From positions 7,197,859 to 7,261,858 of the forward strand of contig CM063287.1 in the NCBI GenBank assembly GCA_032173965.1: DNA of 64,000 bases, read 5' to 3'. The position numbers and the translations under genes are program-made. Positions 14,601 through 27,137 of this stretch are shown in pieces. The DNA comes from Sitta carolinensis (Eukaryota; Chordata; Aves; Passeriformes; Sittidae). The notes under the pieces are model-generated. The model had not been told where the DNA came from. It saw nothing but the letters and a program-made list of their open reading frames with translations, and searched no databases. Numbering within the stretch: position 1 is the first letter of the stretch; the number at the start of each line of letters is the position of its first letter.

Positions 14601-14892
14601 CCCAAATTAAATATGTCCTAGTTTAGCAGTTTTTTCCTTTTATTTTTTGGTTGGCTGGCTAGGTTTTGTAGTTATTTTTTCACTCTACAGTGAAAATCTC
14701 AATCATGGAATGGTCACTTTATATTTCAAATTAGAACCATGATTTTCTTCTCAGAGGTATTTATAGAAAATCTCACACGTTTTTAGTGGAAGAATAGGAA
14801 TGTGGCTCTTTCATAATTTTCAAATGATGTAGTTCACCTTGGGGCAAGCAGTGTAAGAAAGAAAGCAGCAAGGAACTGGCATAGTGAAAACT
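8691..14892. other. Unannotated sequence with one tiny exon-like interval
   Basis: Apart from one exon-like interval I see nothing firm. At 12874-12904 (minus) a good acceptor (CTTATTCCCAAATCACAG) and a good donor (GAAG then GTGAAT) bracket 31 bp open in one frame. Its start is phase 2 and its end phase 0, so it does not join 8616-8690 directly. No recognised repeats were found. Confidence 0.4.
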
Positions 14893-15093
14893 TATCAATA
14901 CTTGTCTTCTGTAATGAAGAGCAAACATTCCTTTAGCCCTACACATTTCTAATTGCTCATCCCAGTTTCTAGGAGCTGGTGGTCTGGGGGGCATCCTATT
15001 TGCAGCCTTGTGATAAGCAGCTGTTTCCTTGGCAAATTCATTTCTGAAAGTGAGATAATCCGATTTGAATGGAGATGCAGACACTCTTTCAGC
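14893..15093 (-). CDS. Coding-like open segment, possible exon or relic, unknown protein
   Basis: About 65 minus-strand codons without a stop show a purine-rich first codon position and a protein-like composition: charged and aromatic residues, then a proline-rich MPPRPPAPRNWDEQLE stretch. A long pyrimidine tract (about 15098-15125 on this strand) precedes the segment, as for an acceptor. The donor is unclear: GTATTG at the lower edge is poor, whereas a better GTGAAC site about 50 bp further would add a hydrophobic stretch. I do not recognise the protein. It could be an exon, a relic, or chance. A second open stretch on the same strand (about 15650-15800) has a frame break at an A7 run and is weaker. 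Confidence 0.22.
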
Positions 15094-15969
15094 CAAGTGA
15101 GGAGAAAAGGGGGGAAAAGAAAGATTTTCCTCTGTGTTTCTTTACACTCAGCCAGGATTCAAGGACAGACAAAAATCTTGGCCTTGTTTCTCTCCTTCTT
15201 GTTTGTGGCCCTTGATAGCTTTGTAAGTCTGTTATTTTGCTGGAAATTACAGACTCACTTCATTCTCCTTGGTATAATTCTTGCACCTGTAAAGCTGGGA
15301 CTGTGCCAACCCACAGGATTTTCACTCTGATTCAGCAAGGAATATAGGCAGTGTTTAAAGCATATTTTAAGCCCACCTGTATTCAGCAGAGCTCTCAAGC
15401 TATTTGTCTCAAGGACATGCAGTGCCCAAGAGTGGGCAAAACTCCACAGTATTGAGAATGTGTGTGCATGTGAGTGCTGTACACATCCAGGAGCCCATCT
15501 CTGATTTGTCAGATGACACAGTTGTTCAACAATTTCACAATGAATTTTTGTTGTTTTTCACCTTCCTTTTAGAAGGAAAAAAAAGCTTTTGTATTTCACC
15601 ATATCTTTCCTCCTACCCCTTCTCTATTTTTACATTTTCTCAAGTTGTCGCTGCATGCGAGAACTCGAGTGACCCTTTTTTTCTCTGGGTGCAGATTTCT
15701 CGTACAAGCTGCCTGAGCAGCTTGGTGTACAAGCCAGACTGCTCTTTCATCAGTTTCCCCAGGCTCTGGTCCATCAGCAGTCTCTGGGTTGTTGTGGTTT
15801 CTCCTCTCTGCACTCCCCACAGAGCTGGGCATGGACACAAACCAAGGTCTGAGTGAGTCTGGGCCTTGCTCAGTGTGAACTTGGAAATATCCAGTGAGAA
15901 ATAGTCATGGACACGGTACTAAACAATGGGCCAGAGGAAGCAAGGCTCTGTGGAAGGTAGACAGAAGAA

Positions 15970-15973
<4 letters not shown>

Positions 15974-16016
<43 letters not shown>
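15974..16016. repeat. Poly-T tract (T43)
   Basis: Forty-three uninterrupted T on the plus strand. It could be the poly(A) tail of something inserted on the minus strand, but the flank at 16017-16050 holds no AATAAA on that strand and I see no target duplication. A simple homopolymer expansion is the safer reading. Its exact length is prone to sequencing error. Confidence 0.95.
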
Positions 16017-16019
<3 letters not shown>

Positions 16020-16230
16020 GGTAAATGGCTCAGAATATTGTTGGCATATAAGAGAGAAGGGGAGGATGGGATGGCAGCTGGCCAGGCTCAGCTGCTTTAC
16101 ACCAGGAACAGAAGGAGCACAGGATCAAGGAGCACTCACAAAAAATTGAGGCCCCCTCTTGGGAATGCATATCCTGGTAAAGAAAAGTGTTTGAAAACAT
16201 TTATGTCTAAGACCTGGTTTACTGTAATTT

Positions 16231-16459
16231 AGGTTGTATGTTAGGAAAATATTCTTCCCGCAGAGGGTGGTCAGGCACTGGAACAGGCTCCCCAGGAACT
16301 GATCACAGCATCAAGGCTGGCAGAGCCCAGGGAGTGTTTGTACAATGCTCTCAGGTACAGGGTGTGATCCTTGGGGTGTCTGGTGCAGCACTGGGAGTTG
16401 GACTCGGATGAGCCTAGTGGGCCCCTCCCAACTCAGGATATTCCCTGATTCTATGACTC
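16231..16459 (+). mobile_element. CR1 LINE, 5'-truncated 3' end
   Basis: This is the characteristic 3' part of a CR1 element: a TTCTTCCCGCAGAGGGTGGT-type block, then GGCACTGGAACAGGCTCCCC, then a GTTGGACTCGGATGAGCC block and a pyrimidine-rich CCCCTCCCAACTC, closing with a GATTCTATGA terminus. The order shows plus-strand orientation and loss of the whole coding part, as in most bird CR1 copies. Substitutions against the family pattern suggest an old copy. The left edge is approximate. Confidence 0.85.
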
Positions 16460-19400
16460 TTGCTGAAAGGGACAGTAACCAAACACAACCCATCTGAGAC
16501 AGGTTCTGCCACGTGACCTTCACAGTTTTTCTCCTCCAGAGACCAATTTTTGGCAGGGAATAATCTTGGTCATCATGATGGCACTGCTCTTATGTTTGCC
16601 TGACTGTGCTGGGAGCCTTTCAAGAGCCTTTTTGCCTGTCATTCCTGTAAGTCTTATCTCTCTGATTTTAATGTTATAAGCTCTCTTCTGTCATAGACAG
16701 TTTTTTTAGATTAAGGAAAGTAGCATTTCACCCTCCCTGTGGCATGCACAGTATATTTACCATTAGGTAACACCATCCCTAAGGCAGGATTCACCCAAGC
16801 CTATGTCTGTAAAATTATATCCCAGCCTTCCTAGAAGATGTCTCTGCTGCGAAAAAGAAGCTAGTTCAGTAATATGAACTCATGCCAGGAGCAGAGAGTG
16901 TCTCTACAGTAGAAAAATACAATTGTACTGCCTGCTCAGATGAGGAGCTGTCTGCCTGAGAAAGAGTAACATTTCCAGATTTAAAAATACGCTATGTTTT
17001 TGTATTGGTAAAGTATTTATTAGCTGTAATTGATAAATCCTCTGGCTGGGCACTGAGTGGGTCAGACTTCATGGGAGTAGGATCAGTCTCTTCTAGCTAC
17101 AGCTTCGACCACTTAAAGGTTTCACGTGGATGCTTTTGTAGCTGTGTAGAAGTGGCAGTCCAAAGGTTAAATGGCTGCCTTTCAGCTCCTGCACAGCAGT
17201 TGTAGGGGATTACGTTTTCTCAGTGGGTTTCTAGGTACTCATGTATCACAGAGCTCCCTTGCTATGATTTCTTTCTTTTTCTGTAATCTCTCCAAGGAAG
17301 CAAGTGACCTCTTCTCAGCGAGATTGTGCAGATGATGATATTTTCCCTGTTGCAAGCCACAAAACTTCACTGTTCCATTCTTAGAAGGTTATTGTTGGGG
17401 GGTTAAAAATATCCAGATGCCATCTCATGAGAGAGAAAGGTGATAACTCACTGATTTATGATAGAGTCTCTGTTGCTTTCCGCATTCTCCTGGCCCACAT
17501 GCCCCTTTGATGCATTTGGCTGAACCCTATTCCCAGCACTCTTTCTTTGTTTACTGCCTGAATTTCCTTCTGGAAATACCAGGGTTTCTTTTTGCATAAT
17601 AAAAGGATTGGGCAGTTCATATGTGCATGAGAAGAAGCATGGCAAAGGGCAGTGAATGAAATATGTGTCTTTAGCCAGCAGCTGGTGTGACTCTGCTGGG
17701 TGGTCCAGCTGCACTTCATTTGTTAGGCTCCTGTGTAAGTACCAGCAGATTCTAACACTTATTAGTTCATAGTTATGCTTCTTGCAGGACACTTCTCAGC
17801 ACCTGTCAAGGGTGGTATTGAAGTGGAATACACTAGATCAAGTCCAGCCAGTTTACAAGAGATTTTTATTATATTCAGCCCATCTTTTCCTCTCAGAGCA
17901 TTATTAATCTGGTAATGGTGCTGTTTATGATGCTAAAGGAGATTCTGCAAGAGAACAGTGCTTCCTTGCCAGATATGTATGGAAGTCAGAACAGAGGGCA
18001 GAACTGGACTGGAATTAAGTTTATGGCCTTAGGCTTCAGCCTGAGAAAAGTCTTTAAGGCTCTAGGCTGAATGGTTCCTAAGGGGATGGAAGAACTAAGG
18101 TTTAGAATTCAGAGGCTGAGGGTGAGAGGATTGCAGCCTGGGAGTTTATCTTGGAGGCAGCTGGGAATGCAGGTGGTTCCATGGCTGGGATGTGCAGATT
18201 GACAACTTGTATTTGACAGTTAAGGCTTGCCTTAATTTGTCTGACATGGTCTGGGATTGCCCTGGATTCTGAAAGCTGGAAGTTCTTTGAGAAAGTGTAT
18301 ATTTCTTGGGAAAAAGCATATTTTTCAAGTCTAGCATATATCACAGAAATTTGCTGGTTTTGAGGAGCTTCTGGCAAAACACATACAGGGATTGCTGGAA
18401 ATGGATCTGGTTGGCTGCCATTAAAACTTGAGCATGGCTCTGGAGCAGGGAATTCTGGAGTCTTGGAGCACCAGCTGGTCTGCAGGTGGCTCCTGCTATA
18501 AGATGGTGATCAGGCTGTTTGTCACAGGGCTGTGGTTTGGCATCCAGGGGCTGAGAGGTGGCATTTGGGTGCTGCTCCTGTTGATTTGGGTGCTGGAAGC
18601 AGAGCATAAACCAGAGGGAACCTGTGATACCAAGCTGCAGAAGGGGTGATGGGAAAGCAGATTCCTGCCCAAAAAACCTGATGTGTGTGACCCACCCAGA
18701 AGTCACCAAGGCTGGATGGTGACTTAGGGACACAAATGGTGTTTGATGCTTGCTGGAGGAATTGCAAGGCACTTTGGCATAGAAATCAAACTTGAGGTCT
18801 GTGAGTACTTTCTCCTTTAAAAGGAGATGAAATAGTGGGCATGATGATAAATCATGCCATGTCTTTCCTGATTTGAGGCAGCACTAAATCACTTAACTGA
18901 AATTATTGTCAAATATCAGAAATAGTGTATGACAAGTAATGGATTGAAGAATTAACAGTATATGCTGCAAAACGCATAGAGGAAAGAACAAAACATCATT
19001 CTGGGAAATAAAGATTATTTTTTAAAAGACAATAATTTGCATGAATGGATCTTGGTTTTTAATAGCAACTTTAAAAAGAGGTCATAGACCTCAGCCTTTA
19101 GTAGCTCTCAGGCTGAAAGCTCCCATAATCAAGAGAATAAGAGAAAGCAGATCAGCTTTCTCGAGCTTTAATACAGAAAACTGCTGCCAGGCAAGTAAAT
19201 TGATCTCAGAAAAGAAGGAACAACAGAATTTGAAAGTGCAATAAAAATGTGATCATAAACCACAACATAAAAACATATATTTAATGCATTTTTATTCTTT
19301 ATTTTCCATTTAGGGCCATGATTATGCCGTAGCTAACATCAGCCATTACACAAATCAGTGGCAGTCAGGCTGAAATACTGTTCCAATTACCCTGCTCACA

Positions 19401-20682
19401 GCAGCTCACCCCAGCCCAGTTATAAATAACCAGCAGATCCTCAGTGGCTTCCTGGATTAAGATTAAAGATAGGCAGATAATTTAAACCCTCAGTATGGAT
19501 TCCTCCACTGCAGAATGTATTTTGGAGCCAGTCGCTTGTGTCCCCCAAAAGGGAGTACACTGCTGAGAGGCTCCCATGGAATGAAGCATTAGGATAATAG
19601 TGTTTTATGACAAGGTAATGATAGAATAAAGCAAAGCAATTCATCTCTCTCTCTCCGTGTTGCATTGTGTTAGATAGGTAGGAAATGTGTTTTCCCTTCT
19701 TCTAACCTCTCCCGGCTCCTGGGGAAGCGAGGCAGTCTGTGCCTGTGTCATGCTGTCTCCACAGAAGGGAGCTATATTCCACCAGCCAGGCTGGAGGGAA
19801 GCTTGCTCCTCAGAATTCTAGTGTGTTTAATCTGTTTCAGTTAAGATGATAACTAATACAAACACAAACATACCTCCTCCAGTCCGTCTCTATTTCTGGA
19901 GAATCGGTGCAGTACCTGCAGGGCATCCAAATGACAAGAGAAGCTAAATTATGCATGGAACAGCATCCCCCAAAAAGTTTTTGTATTGTTTGAATACCTC
20001 TGGGCTTAAAATAAACAGGAGCTGTGGAATGGGAAGGAAAGACAAGGCACTCTGGGAGCTGAGTCAGTGTGAAGCTGGGCTGTGGGCTGGGAGTGCTGTG
20101 CTCAGCAACAGAGAGAAGGAATTGTCCTGGAGCTGCTTGCAGAGAGCTGGGTAATGCAGTGCAGCACATTGCAGGGTCTGCTTGGAGCTGACCAAGTCCT
20201 CCTCAGGTTCTTGTCCTTGGCTCTAGAGTTAGCTTGGGATTTATGCTGATGAACCATTTGCTATGAACAGGTCCTTGAAACAGCTCTTTCTTACTAGACA
20301 CGTGAAAGAGGAGCAAAGCTACTTTCTTCCTACTCTTCAGATTTTACTGAATACATCAGTGTTAAGAGCTCATATCCAGGATTTGAGAGATGTGATTTTG
20401 CTGCCCTTTACCTGACAGGACACAATTTAACTGCCTGCATGTTGTATGGGCTGGTGGAGTGCCCCAGCCATCAGTCTGCTGAGTTTTTGATTTTCAGTGA
20501 ACAGAAAAATATTGATTGAAGCCAAGTAAGTAAGAGTGAGAACTAATGTGGTAGTTACTTCCTTAGTTTAGCTGCAAATTCTTGGATTTCAGGCTTATTT
20601 ATCTCACAGTAAATGGCCTCAGATTTAGCTTCTTTCTCTTCCAGATGGAACTTGCAGTGAGCATGCAATGCAGTAATTAATT
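16460..20682. other. Unannotated non-coding sequence
   Basis: No gene or known repeat is visible. Open frames of up to about 140 codons around 18.1-18.8 kb overlap each other on both strands and show no splice or family support. Confidence 0.5.
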
Positions 20683-20775
20683 TTGTTTGTTTTTTGTTTT
20701 TTTTTTTTTTTTTTTTTTTTTGTTGTTGTTGTTTTTGTTTTGTTTGGGGTTTTTTGTTTTGGTTTTGTTTTTTGT
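20683..20775. repeat. T-rich low-complexity tract with T25 and TTG/TTTG units
   Basis: A T25 core (20697-20721) is flanked by TTG and TTTTG units and short G runs. The plus strand has almost no A or C here. It is the same style of T/G tract as at 57035-57191. Confidence 0.9.
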
Positions 20776-21339
20776 GATTCAGGGAGTATTTTACAGGGAG
20801 GTTAGATAAAGCATTTTGGTTTAAATTTTAGGGAATTTAACTGGGATCTTGTTTATAGTCCCTGCAAAAGGAGAATGTTGAATCTAAATCGGCCATGTCT
20901 TAGATAAATTTGCCAGTCACTGTGCTAAGAGGCAAGAGAAGAAGACTGGAAGACAGCCATGCTGGGGTTAAAAAGCAGTTCATTAGTGAATCTGTGAGCT
21001 TTGGTGTACACATGACCTTCTCAGGGTGTTGTGGATCCTCAGAGAGGCAGCATCTGTCACACCTGAAGAACTTAGATAACTGGGAAAATCCAGTTCCTAG
21101 GTTAGATGGGCTAACTGACCCTCAGCAGGTGTCCATTTTGTTCATTCCCACCCTGCTCTGAACTACTTAGGTATAATTTGTTGCTGACAGTTCTAAATGC
21201 TTTATAAATCCTAAAGGAGTTTGAAATGTCTACACCATTTATTAATGCACTGATTAATTAATCCTATGCATTAACAAAGGTAATTTGCTCAAACATCTCA
21301 GCACACATATGCTGTGGCTGTGAATACCTTTATTCCCAG

Positions 21340-21567
21340 GGAGTAGGTTTAGACTGGATGTCAGGAAGGAATTCTTTACTGTGAGTGAGGGTGGTGAGGC
21401 TGTGGAACACATTGCCCAGAGGAGCTGTGGATGCCCCATCCCTGGAAGTGTTCAAAGCCAGGCTGGACAGGGCTCTGAGTAACCTGGGGTAGTGGAAGGT
21501 GACCCTTCCCATGGCAGGGGGTTGGAACTGGAAAATATTTAAGGTCCCTTCCAAGCCAACCCATTCT
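21340..21567 (+). mobile_element. CR1 LINE, 5'-truncated 3' end
   Basis: This is a well-preserved CR1 3' region: GACTGGATGTCAGGAAGGAA, a TGAGGCTGTGGAACA block, CCCCATCCCTGGAAGTGTTC, AGCCAGGCTGGACAGGGCTC, then GGGGGTTGGAACT and the closing CCCTTCCAAGCCAACCCATTCT. It is in plus orientation with no coding part left. It looks younger than the copies at 16231 and 60316 because more of the family pattern is intact. The octamer tail typical of CR1 is reduced to about one unit. Confidence 0.92.
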
Positions 21568-21623
21568 TTCTCCTTTTGCAGTGAAGTTGTGGTTATTTAC
21601 ATGCTGTGAGGCTGTGAGCAGAT

Positions 21624-21625
<2 letters not shown>

Positions 21626-21664
<39 letters not shown>
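21626..21664. repeat. (TG)n microsatellite, about 19 units
   Basis: Uninterrupted alternating G and T for 39 bp, about 60 bp downstream of the CR1 copy. A perfect tract of this length is likely to vary between individuals. Confidence 0.97.
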
Positions 21665-21665
<1 letters not shown>

Positions 21666-22345
21666 ACAGCAGGGAAGTACAGTGAGCAAAGGAAGAAGAG
21701 GAAAACATCATCATGGGAATAGTTTTGACTCTGATATTTTTCAGGGAGTGAAGGAAGCCCCTCAGACACAGCACTGCCTCATGGGGGTGCGAAATGGTCA
21801 ATTAGGCATAATCTGCTAGAGGATGTCTGGGACATTTTACTCCTTTCTTGTCAGCGTGCCTGTCAGAATGATGGATATTTGCAGGAAGGGAAGGTCTGTT
21901 CTCTTGTGTTGTATTTTGTTGTGTTTTTGCATGACAAAACTCTTACCCTGTTTTGGGTAGGAACGCTGGGATATCACATGAGTGATACCAGCACTTAGTG
22001 GGAAAACAGAAGTACAACATGTGGTAGATGTTCAGGAGTGAGAGGAGGTACTGGTAACCACGACAAGGAATACATCAATGAAGAGAAGAACCAGTGCCCT
22101 CAGACAGACTTGAGAGACTTAGGAACCTTATGCTCCTGGAATTCCTGAAGAAGGCAGTTATGGACAGCTCCACAGTTGCACAGCTGTGTTGGTGTGTGTT
22201 TACACACACAGATTGACTTGATTATCAGCTCTGGAAGTGTCATACCCACAGATCATTAAACCAAGGCTCCAGTACATTGCCGTTACCTTGTGACGAAATA
22301 ATTTTCTGTCAAGAGTAACTGTAACTCCTGTACTTAAGACATTAG

Positions 22346-22812
22346 TGTAACAGCTCCCCAGATGAGGCCAGAAAGTCCTTTTCTGGCTGCAGCTGGTTTT
22401 GATGCCTTCTGGAGGCTGGCCTGGAACAGAGGCTAGACAGTGCTAAAGGATAAAGCAGGGATTTATGAAAAGGCCTCAATGGGCACACCTGGGCAGCACA
22501 AGAGCCCAGCTGGGCCACACCCAAGGTGAACCCAAAAAGGGTCACAGAATGGATGACCAATCACGAGGTGCCACACTTCGATAAGTTCTGGTCCATCAGC
22601 ATATTGGAGTTAATTGTCCAATTATAGCTTCAGGTTACGAAGCTTCTTTGGTTTTTCTTCTCATTTCACCTATTTTTTGTTCTTGAGCCTGAAAGTTGTA
22701 TTGGTTGTCCTTGGTCCCAAGCTCGAAAAGGAATTGTTTTGTCTCCCTACTCTGTGAAGAGAGCTTAGTAGCCCTTAATATGAAACCCAGAGCTACACAC
22801 TAAACCAGCACA
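22346..22812 (-). mobile_element. Passerine endogenous-retrovirus-type LTR (likely solo), old
   Basis: The sequence matches from memory an LTR common in songbird genomes. Recognisable blocks are GGGCACACCTGGGCAGCACA, AGAGCCCAGCTGGGCCACAC, TTCTGGTCCATCAGCATATT, GGAGTTAATTGTCCAATTAT, AAAGGAATTGTTTTGTCTCC and GAAGAGAGCTTAGTAGCCC. It starts TGTAACAGC and may end CCAGCACA, giving TG...CA ends and 467 bp. I see no matching target duplication, so the right end may lie further on (to about 22850), or the copy is eroded. No internal retroviral coding sequence adjoins it. The strand call is tentative. Confidence 0.6.
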
Positions 22813-25318
22813 GAATCTGAAAAATATAAAAGCTAGAACTTAAAGCATCAGTTTTATAGTAAAAATAATGCTGTGAAACAGCTATTTACAATAGTTCCAA
22901 ATGTGGCTTTAAACTGACAGGGAATTTTTTTCAAAAATAATGACAAGGGTTGTTTTTTCCATAAATGCATCCCTGAGCCTTTTGTTGTGGTAGGATGAAG
23001 CAGAGTCTAGTCTAAAAATATGCTGATCACCTGAAAGTCCCAGCGATCTGAGCCAACAAGGAAACTCGGTACTTTTGTACTCTTGGCAAGCTGAGAATTA
23101 ACTCTGGTTCTGTAGAGACAAAGGACCACAGCTGCTTCCTTCAAGGAGTGAAACTTTTCTCCAGCTGAAGTAAATCCTTGCAGCTCCCGGCAAAGAGGGA
23201 GCAAGAGGTACCTGAGCAGCTCCACTGTCCTTGTGCAGCAGGGACAGGCGGGAAGGGGTCCCAGCAGCCCCGGTAAAAGGCAGGGAGACAAGGAGCAGTC
23301 AGGTCTTGCTGAGAGCCCTCTCAACAGCTTGGAATTCTGGCTGCTTCCAGGAAATGTTTGGTATCACCCGTGGGTAAATAGAGTCGGGGAAGGATTCCTG
23401 TGGTGGGAAAGCTTAGGTGCCAGAGGGCTCTTTGAAGGGAGTGTTGAACGACCTTGAACAAAGACAGGCAAGCTAAATTCCCTCTCTTCCAGCTCCCACC
23501 TTGCATTAATCTTCCCTGACAGTGCAGTTAAGTGAGGGAATTCTCCCTAGTGCCTGAAAACAGCAGCAAAGGCAGTTACCACAGTGGAAAGTTCAGAGAC
23601 TTAAGCCAAATGGAGACTGAGAGAGCTTTGCAAAGCACTTTTTTTATTCTCTAAATTTTGTAGGGTTGAGGAGGGTTGAAAGTTATGAAATCTCTCAGTT
23701 TCTTTTCTGCCAGGGTTTTAAAATCACGTAAAGCAGACCCAACTGATAAAGTTTTCCATTACAAAAATGAAGATAAGCCATGTACAAAGCATCTGTCTTC
23801 CTTTTAGAACAGCAGTGAGTTAAAGAGGCTAGATACAAAGTGCTTTTTGCTTATCTGTATTGTGGACTTCTTAGCAGTTCCATCCCAAGTGATGTCACCC
23901 ACTCCTAATGGGCACAAATGCTGTTGCAGATGGCTCTGGACCAGATGTAGAAACCATTTGAAAACAAGTCATCTGTCTGACAGATGTCTCTTCTCATCAT
24001 TTCCTTGAGTCAGCTCAGACTGTTGCATCCTTTAATTTCAGGGAACAGAGTGAGGTGGGGTCTGTACCCATGCGAGGGAATGTTTTCAAAGTCAAAAAGC
24101 AAACAGAGAAGCCACAGTCTGTGCCTGTCTCTGCTTGGGTGAGCAGAGCCTGCTGTCACCAGCATTTCTGACCTGAATGCAAATTCGAGATTCAGTTCCT
24201 GTGAACAGTCTCTACTTGAGCTTATTATTCACTGTTCATTTGCCTGATTCCTGCCAACAGTCACATTCTCTGGTGTGTTTAGCAGGAGAGAATACACTCT
24301 GGGTGTAAATGCTGCTGATGTGAATTCACTAAGGGATTCAAGTGACTGTTTCTGTTAGTTTTGTGGCATTCCCTCAGTTCCTTTTGTTGCCATGCAGTCA
24401 GTTCTCAGCCATTGTTCCCAGGGGATACACAGCAAGGCTAAAAACATTGTAATTTAATGCAAAGGAAGAATAGGAATAAGTTCCTATCACAAGTCAAAGC
24501 AGTCATTGCTCAGCTGGTGACTGCTAAGATTTTAAGTCTTGGCTTTCCCAGCTCATCATTTCATCTGATCTGGAAGACCCTCGTTTATTCTGCACACATG
24601 CCATGAAAGCTTTTGCTCCTTTCACCCCCTTTTTACCCATTGTCTGCTTAGAAATCTGATGCTGTCCTTCAGTTTGTGTTTTTCCTCCCTCAAAGTAAAC
24701 CAGTAAGGGAAGTGGGGTTCTTCCAGTGCCTGCCCCTAGTTGGCACTGCCTAGTGCCAGTGTCAGACAAACTGCTCCCAGTTGGACCTGGCAGGATGTAA
24801 GCAGTGACCATGAGCATGTAAAATTGGGACCTAAGAGCCTTTTTAAGTAGCTAGTACCATTACCTTATCACTTTTATTTCTTATACACTTAGTTTCAGAC
24901 TTGGAAGCCTGTTCTGTTCTCTTCTCTCATTTTCCATACAAGAAACCAATTGTTCTCAGCCCTCTGCCCCGATGCTGTGAGTAGAGAAGCCTGTATTTTT
25001 GTTTTATGGTTGAGTTGCTTGGTAGGTTTCCTAGTGCTGTAATGAATTAGAGTCAGTGCAAGGTTGTTTCTCTTCAGTATTTCTAGACCTTGAGAGAATG
25101 AAGCCACCTGGTTTAGATGCCTTTTTAGCCTGTTCCTCAGATGACACTTTTCTCTTCAATCCAGGGAACAGACACTTCTGCCATTGCAGGAACTATCTGT
25201 CTTTCACTTCTGACAGCAGCAGCATTCTGGGTCAGTTCTCCTGGGATGCCATATTTCCACAGCACTGATTTCCTGATGGTCACTGGGAGTTCTTTAACCA
25301 GAACAGGACTGGGGCTTT

Positions 25319-25322
<4 letters not shown>
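22813..25322. other. Unannotated non-coding sequence
   Basis: I see no gene or named repeat. The open frames at 23.0-23.5 kb and 24.5-24.8 kb have no family or splice support. Confidence 0.5.

Positions 25323-25348
<26 letters not shown>
25323..25348. repeat. Poly-T tract (T26)
   Basis: Twenty-six uninterrupted T, preceded by a GCTTTTTGC-like lead-in. No insertion boundaries are visible. Confidence 0.95.
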
Positions 25349-25350
<2 letters not shown>

Positions 25351-26239
25351 TCTGATCACATCCATTGAAGTTGTCCCAGATCAAAAGATTGTCTAGCAAG
25401 AGGAGTTCAATGCTGATTATCTGAGGCAATTGGTGTGGGGATGAGATTGGATCAGGCAATGGCACTGCAGGGGGAATTCTGATGAGAATGTGGTGCCACT
25501 GGAAAATGCCAGTGCAGTCAGTAAAATATGGAAGGGCAAATGTTTTATTTTATGAATACACTATACACTTCCCCTCTTGGAACAAGCCTTTTTCATTCTG
25601 GAGTTACTTCTCTGCACAGTGATTAGCGTGTTGTCATTATCTGCAACTTTTTAAAATGAATTGAAGGACTTTCAGGCTGACACCAAGCTGTCAAAAGCCA
25701 ACTGTAATTAGTTCTGGGGCCTGTGCTGGTGGTATTGCTGCTTTCCCTGTGCACGTGTCATCATTCACAAAATACAGCAAAGACAGAGATCCCTAAACTG
25801 TCCTTTTCCAGCTTACAAGCTGAGATAGGACTAAGTGGTTCTTCCCTTCCAGAAACACAGACATGCCATGGATAAGTCCAGAAAATTAGATCAGACTCTG
25901 ACTGCATTCTTGATAGTTATTCTGAAATAAACCCATTCATGCTTTTGCCATTTAATCCACAACTAGAAAATTAATTTGAAGGATAAGTGCCGTAATCATG
26001 CTTTTAATTGTGGATAATACATCCTATGTTATGGCACGGAGTAAGGAAGCATGATTCTTCTCAGAGAAATCCTCTATCAAACAGGTTGAGGATGAACAAG
26101 AAGCAACATACAGAATTCTCCTCCAAGGGCTGCAGCAGCTGTGGCCATCTGCAGAGGAGTCACTGGACTACAGCAGTGGACTATTTCTGAAGCAGCTTCA
26201 ATGAGCTGCAGGAGCTTCATTTCCACAGAATCCATTCCC

Positions 26240-27137
26240 AGGAGGTTTCTCTGGATCTCAGGTGGCTGTGGTGATGCTCCAAAGCAATGAGCTTTGTGAA
26301 GAGGCTGAGCAGGAACTGCAGGAGCTGCTGCTGCCTGGAGAGAGAGGGTGTGGGGCAGAGGACCCCCAGAGGTCCCACATCAGGACATGCCCAGCACCCA
26401 GGAGTGTGTGCAGTCCTGGCTGCAGCTCATGTGAGCTGACAGGGAAAGCCAAGGGCTCCTTGTCTGCCATCACAGACAAGGAAACCCCTTACAGCTCTGG
26501 GGTTTGATTCCAGTGCTGATGTAGCCAGAGTTTGAGTTGGGTGCCCATGTCTGCATGCCTGGCCCCCCTGCCCCACTGAATTCCTTTGTGAACACTGCTC
26601 CATCAGAGCACACTCTCCAAAGCTGACTTTGGGTACCTTTCAGATTTTTCATGGCATTAAAATCCATTCCTTTGTGGGAAGAGACCTGTGGATGTATGCT
26701 GTTGCATCAGGAAGCTCAGACCTCAGGATTTTCTCATTTGCAATCAGTATCAAGATGTCTCCACCGTTGTTGCAAGCCTTTCCTGTAATTTTTTTAATAT
26801 GGCAGTGCAAGGGCAAAGCTGGAATCTGGAGGAGTCTCCGCAGTTTGCTGGAGCCAGAGATGCAGCCCTTGTGCTCACAGCAAACACAGCTCTGAGTCAG
26901 GAGTGCTGTCTCTGCCCCAGGCGCTGCACACCAACACTTTCCTGCCAAAATCAGCACAGGGCAGTGGTGTCTGGTAACATCTGGGAGAGTGGCAATGAAA
27001 AGGTGCCTTCTGCCTTGTGCTCAGTAAACTGAACAAAGCCTGAGCAACTGTGCTTTTGGGAGAGAAAAGTGAATCAATAACTCAATGAGGACTGTCAAGT
27101 AATGCTGTTTTCTGCAGTGTCTTTAATGGCTTTGGTC
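26240..27137 (+). ncRNA. Possible last exon or 3' UTR of an unidentified transcript
   Basis: This stretch is less AT-rich than its surroundings and ends at a textbook polyadenylation arrangement (27138-27185). I see no convincing reading frame; the open frames on both strands (up to about 114 codons) overlap and have no family likeness. It could be a non-coding RNA end, a distal 3' UTR, or simply a local composition shift. No splice acceptor is firm enough to set the left edge, so the start given is only where the composition changes. Confidence 0.2.

Noticed and set aside
15640..15840. Minus-strand open stretch considered as an axonemal dynein light-intermediate-chain-like exon
   Set aside because: The resemblance is vague, the frame stops soon after an A7 run, and joining it to the neighbouring segment would need a frame change.
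21376..21801. 141-codon minus-strand open frame with a Thr/His repeat
   Set aside because: It reads through the CR1 copy and the (TG)n microsatellite on the wrong strand.
26688..27032. 114-codon open frame before the polyadenylation signal
   Set aside because: The opposite strand is equally open and neither peptide looks like a known protein.
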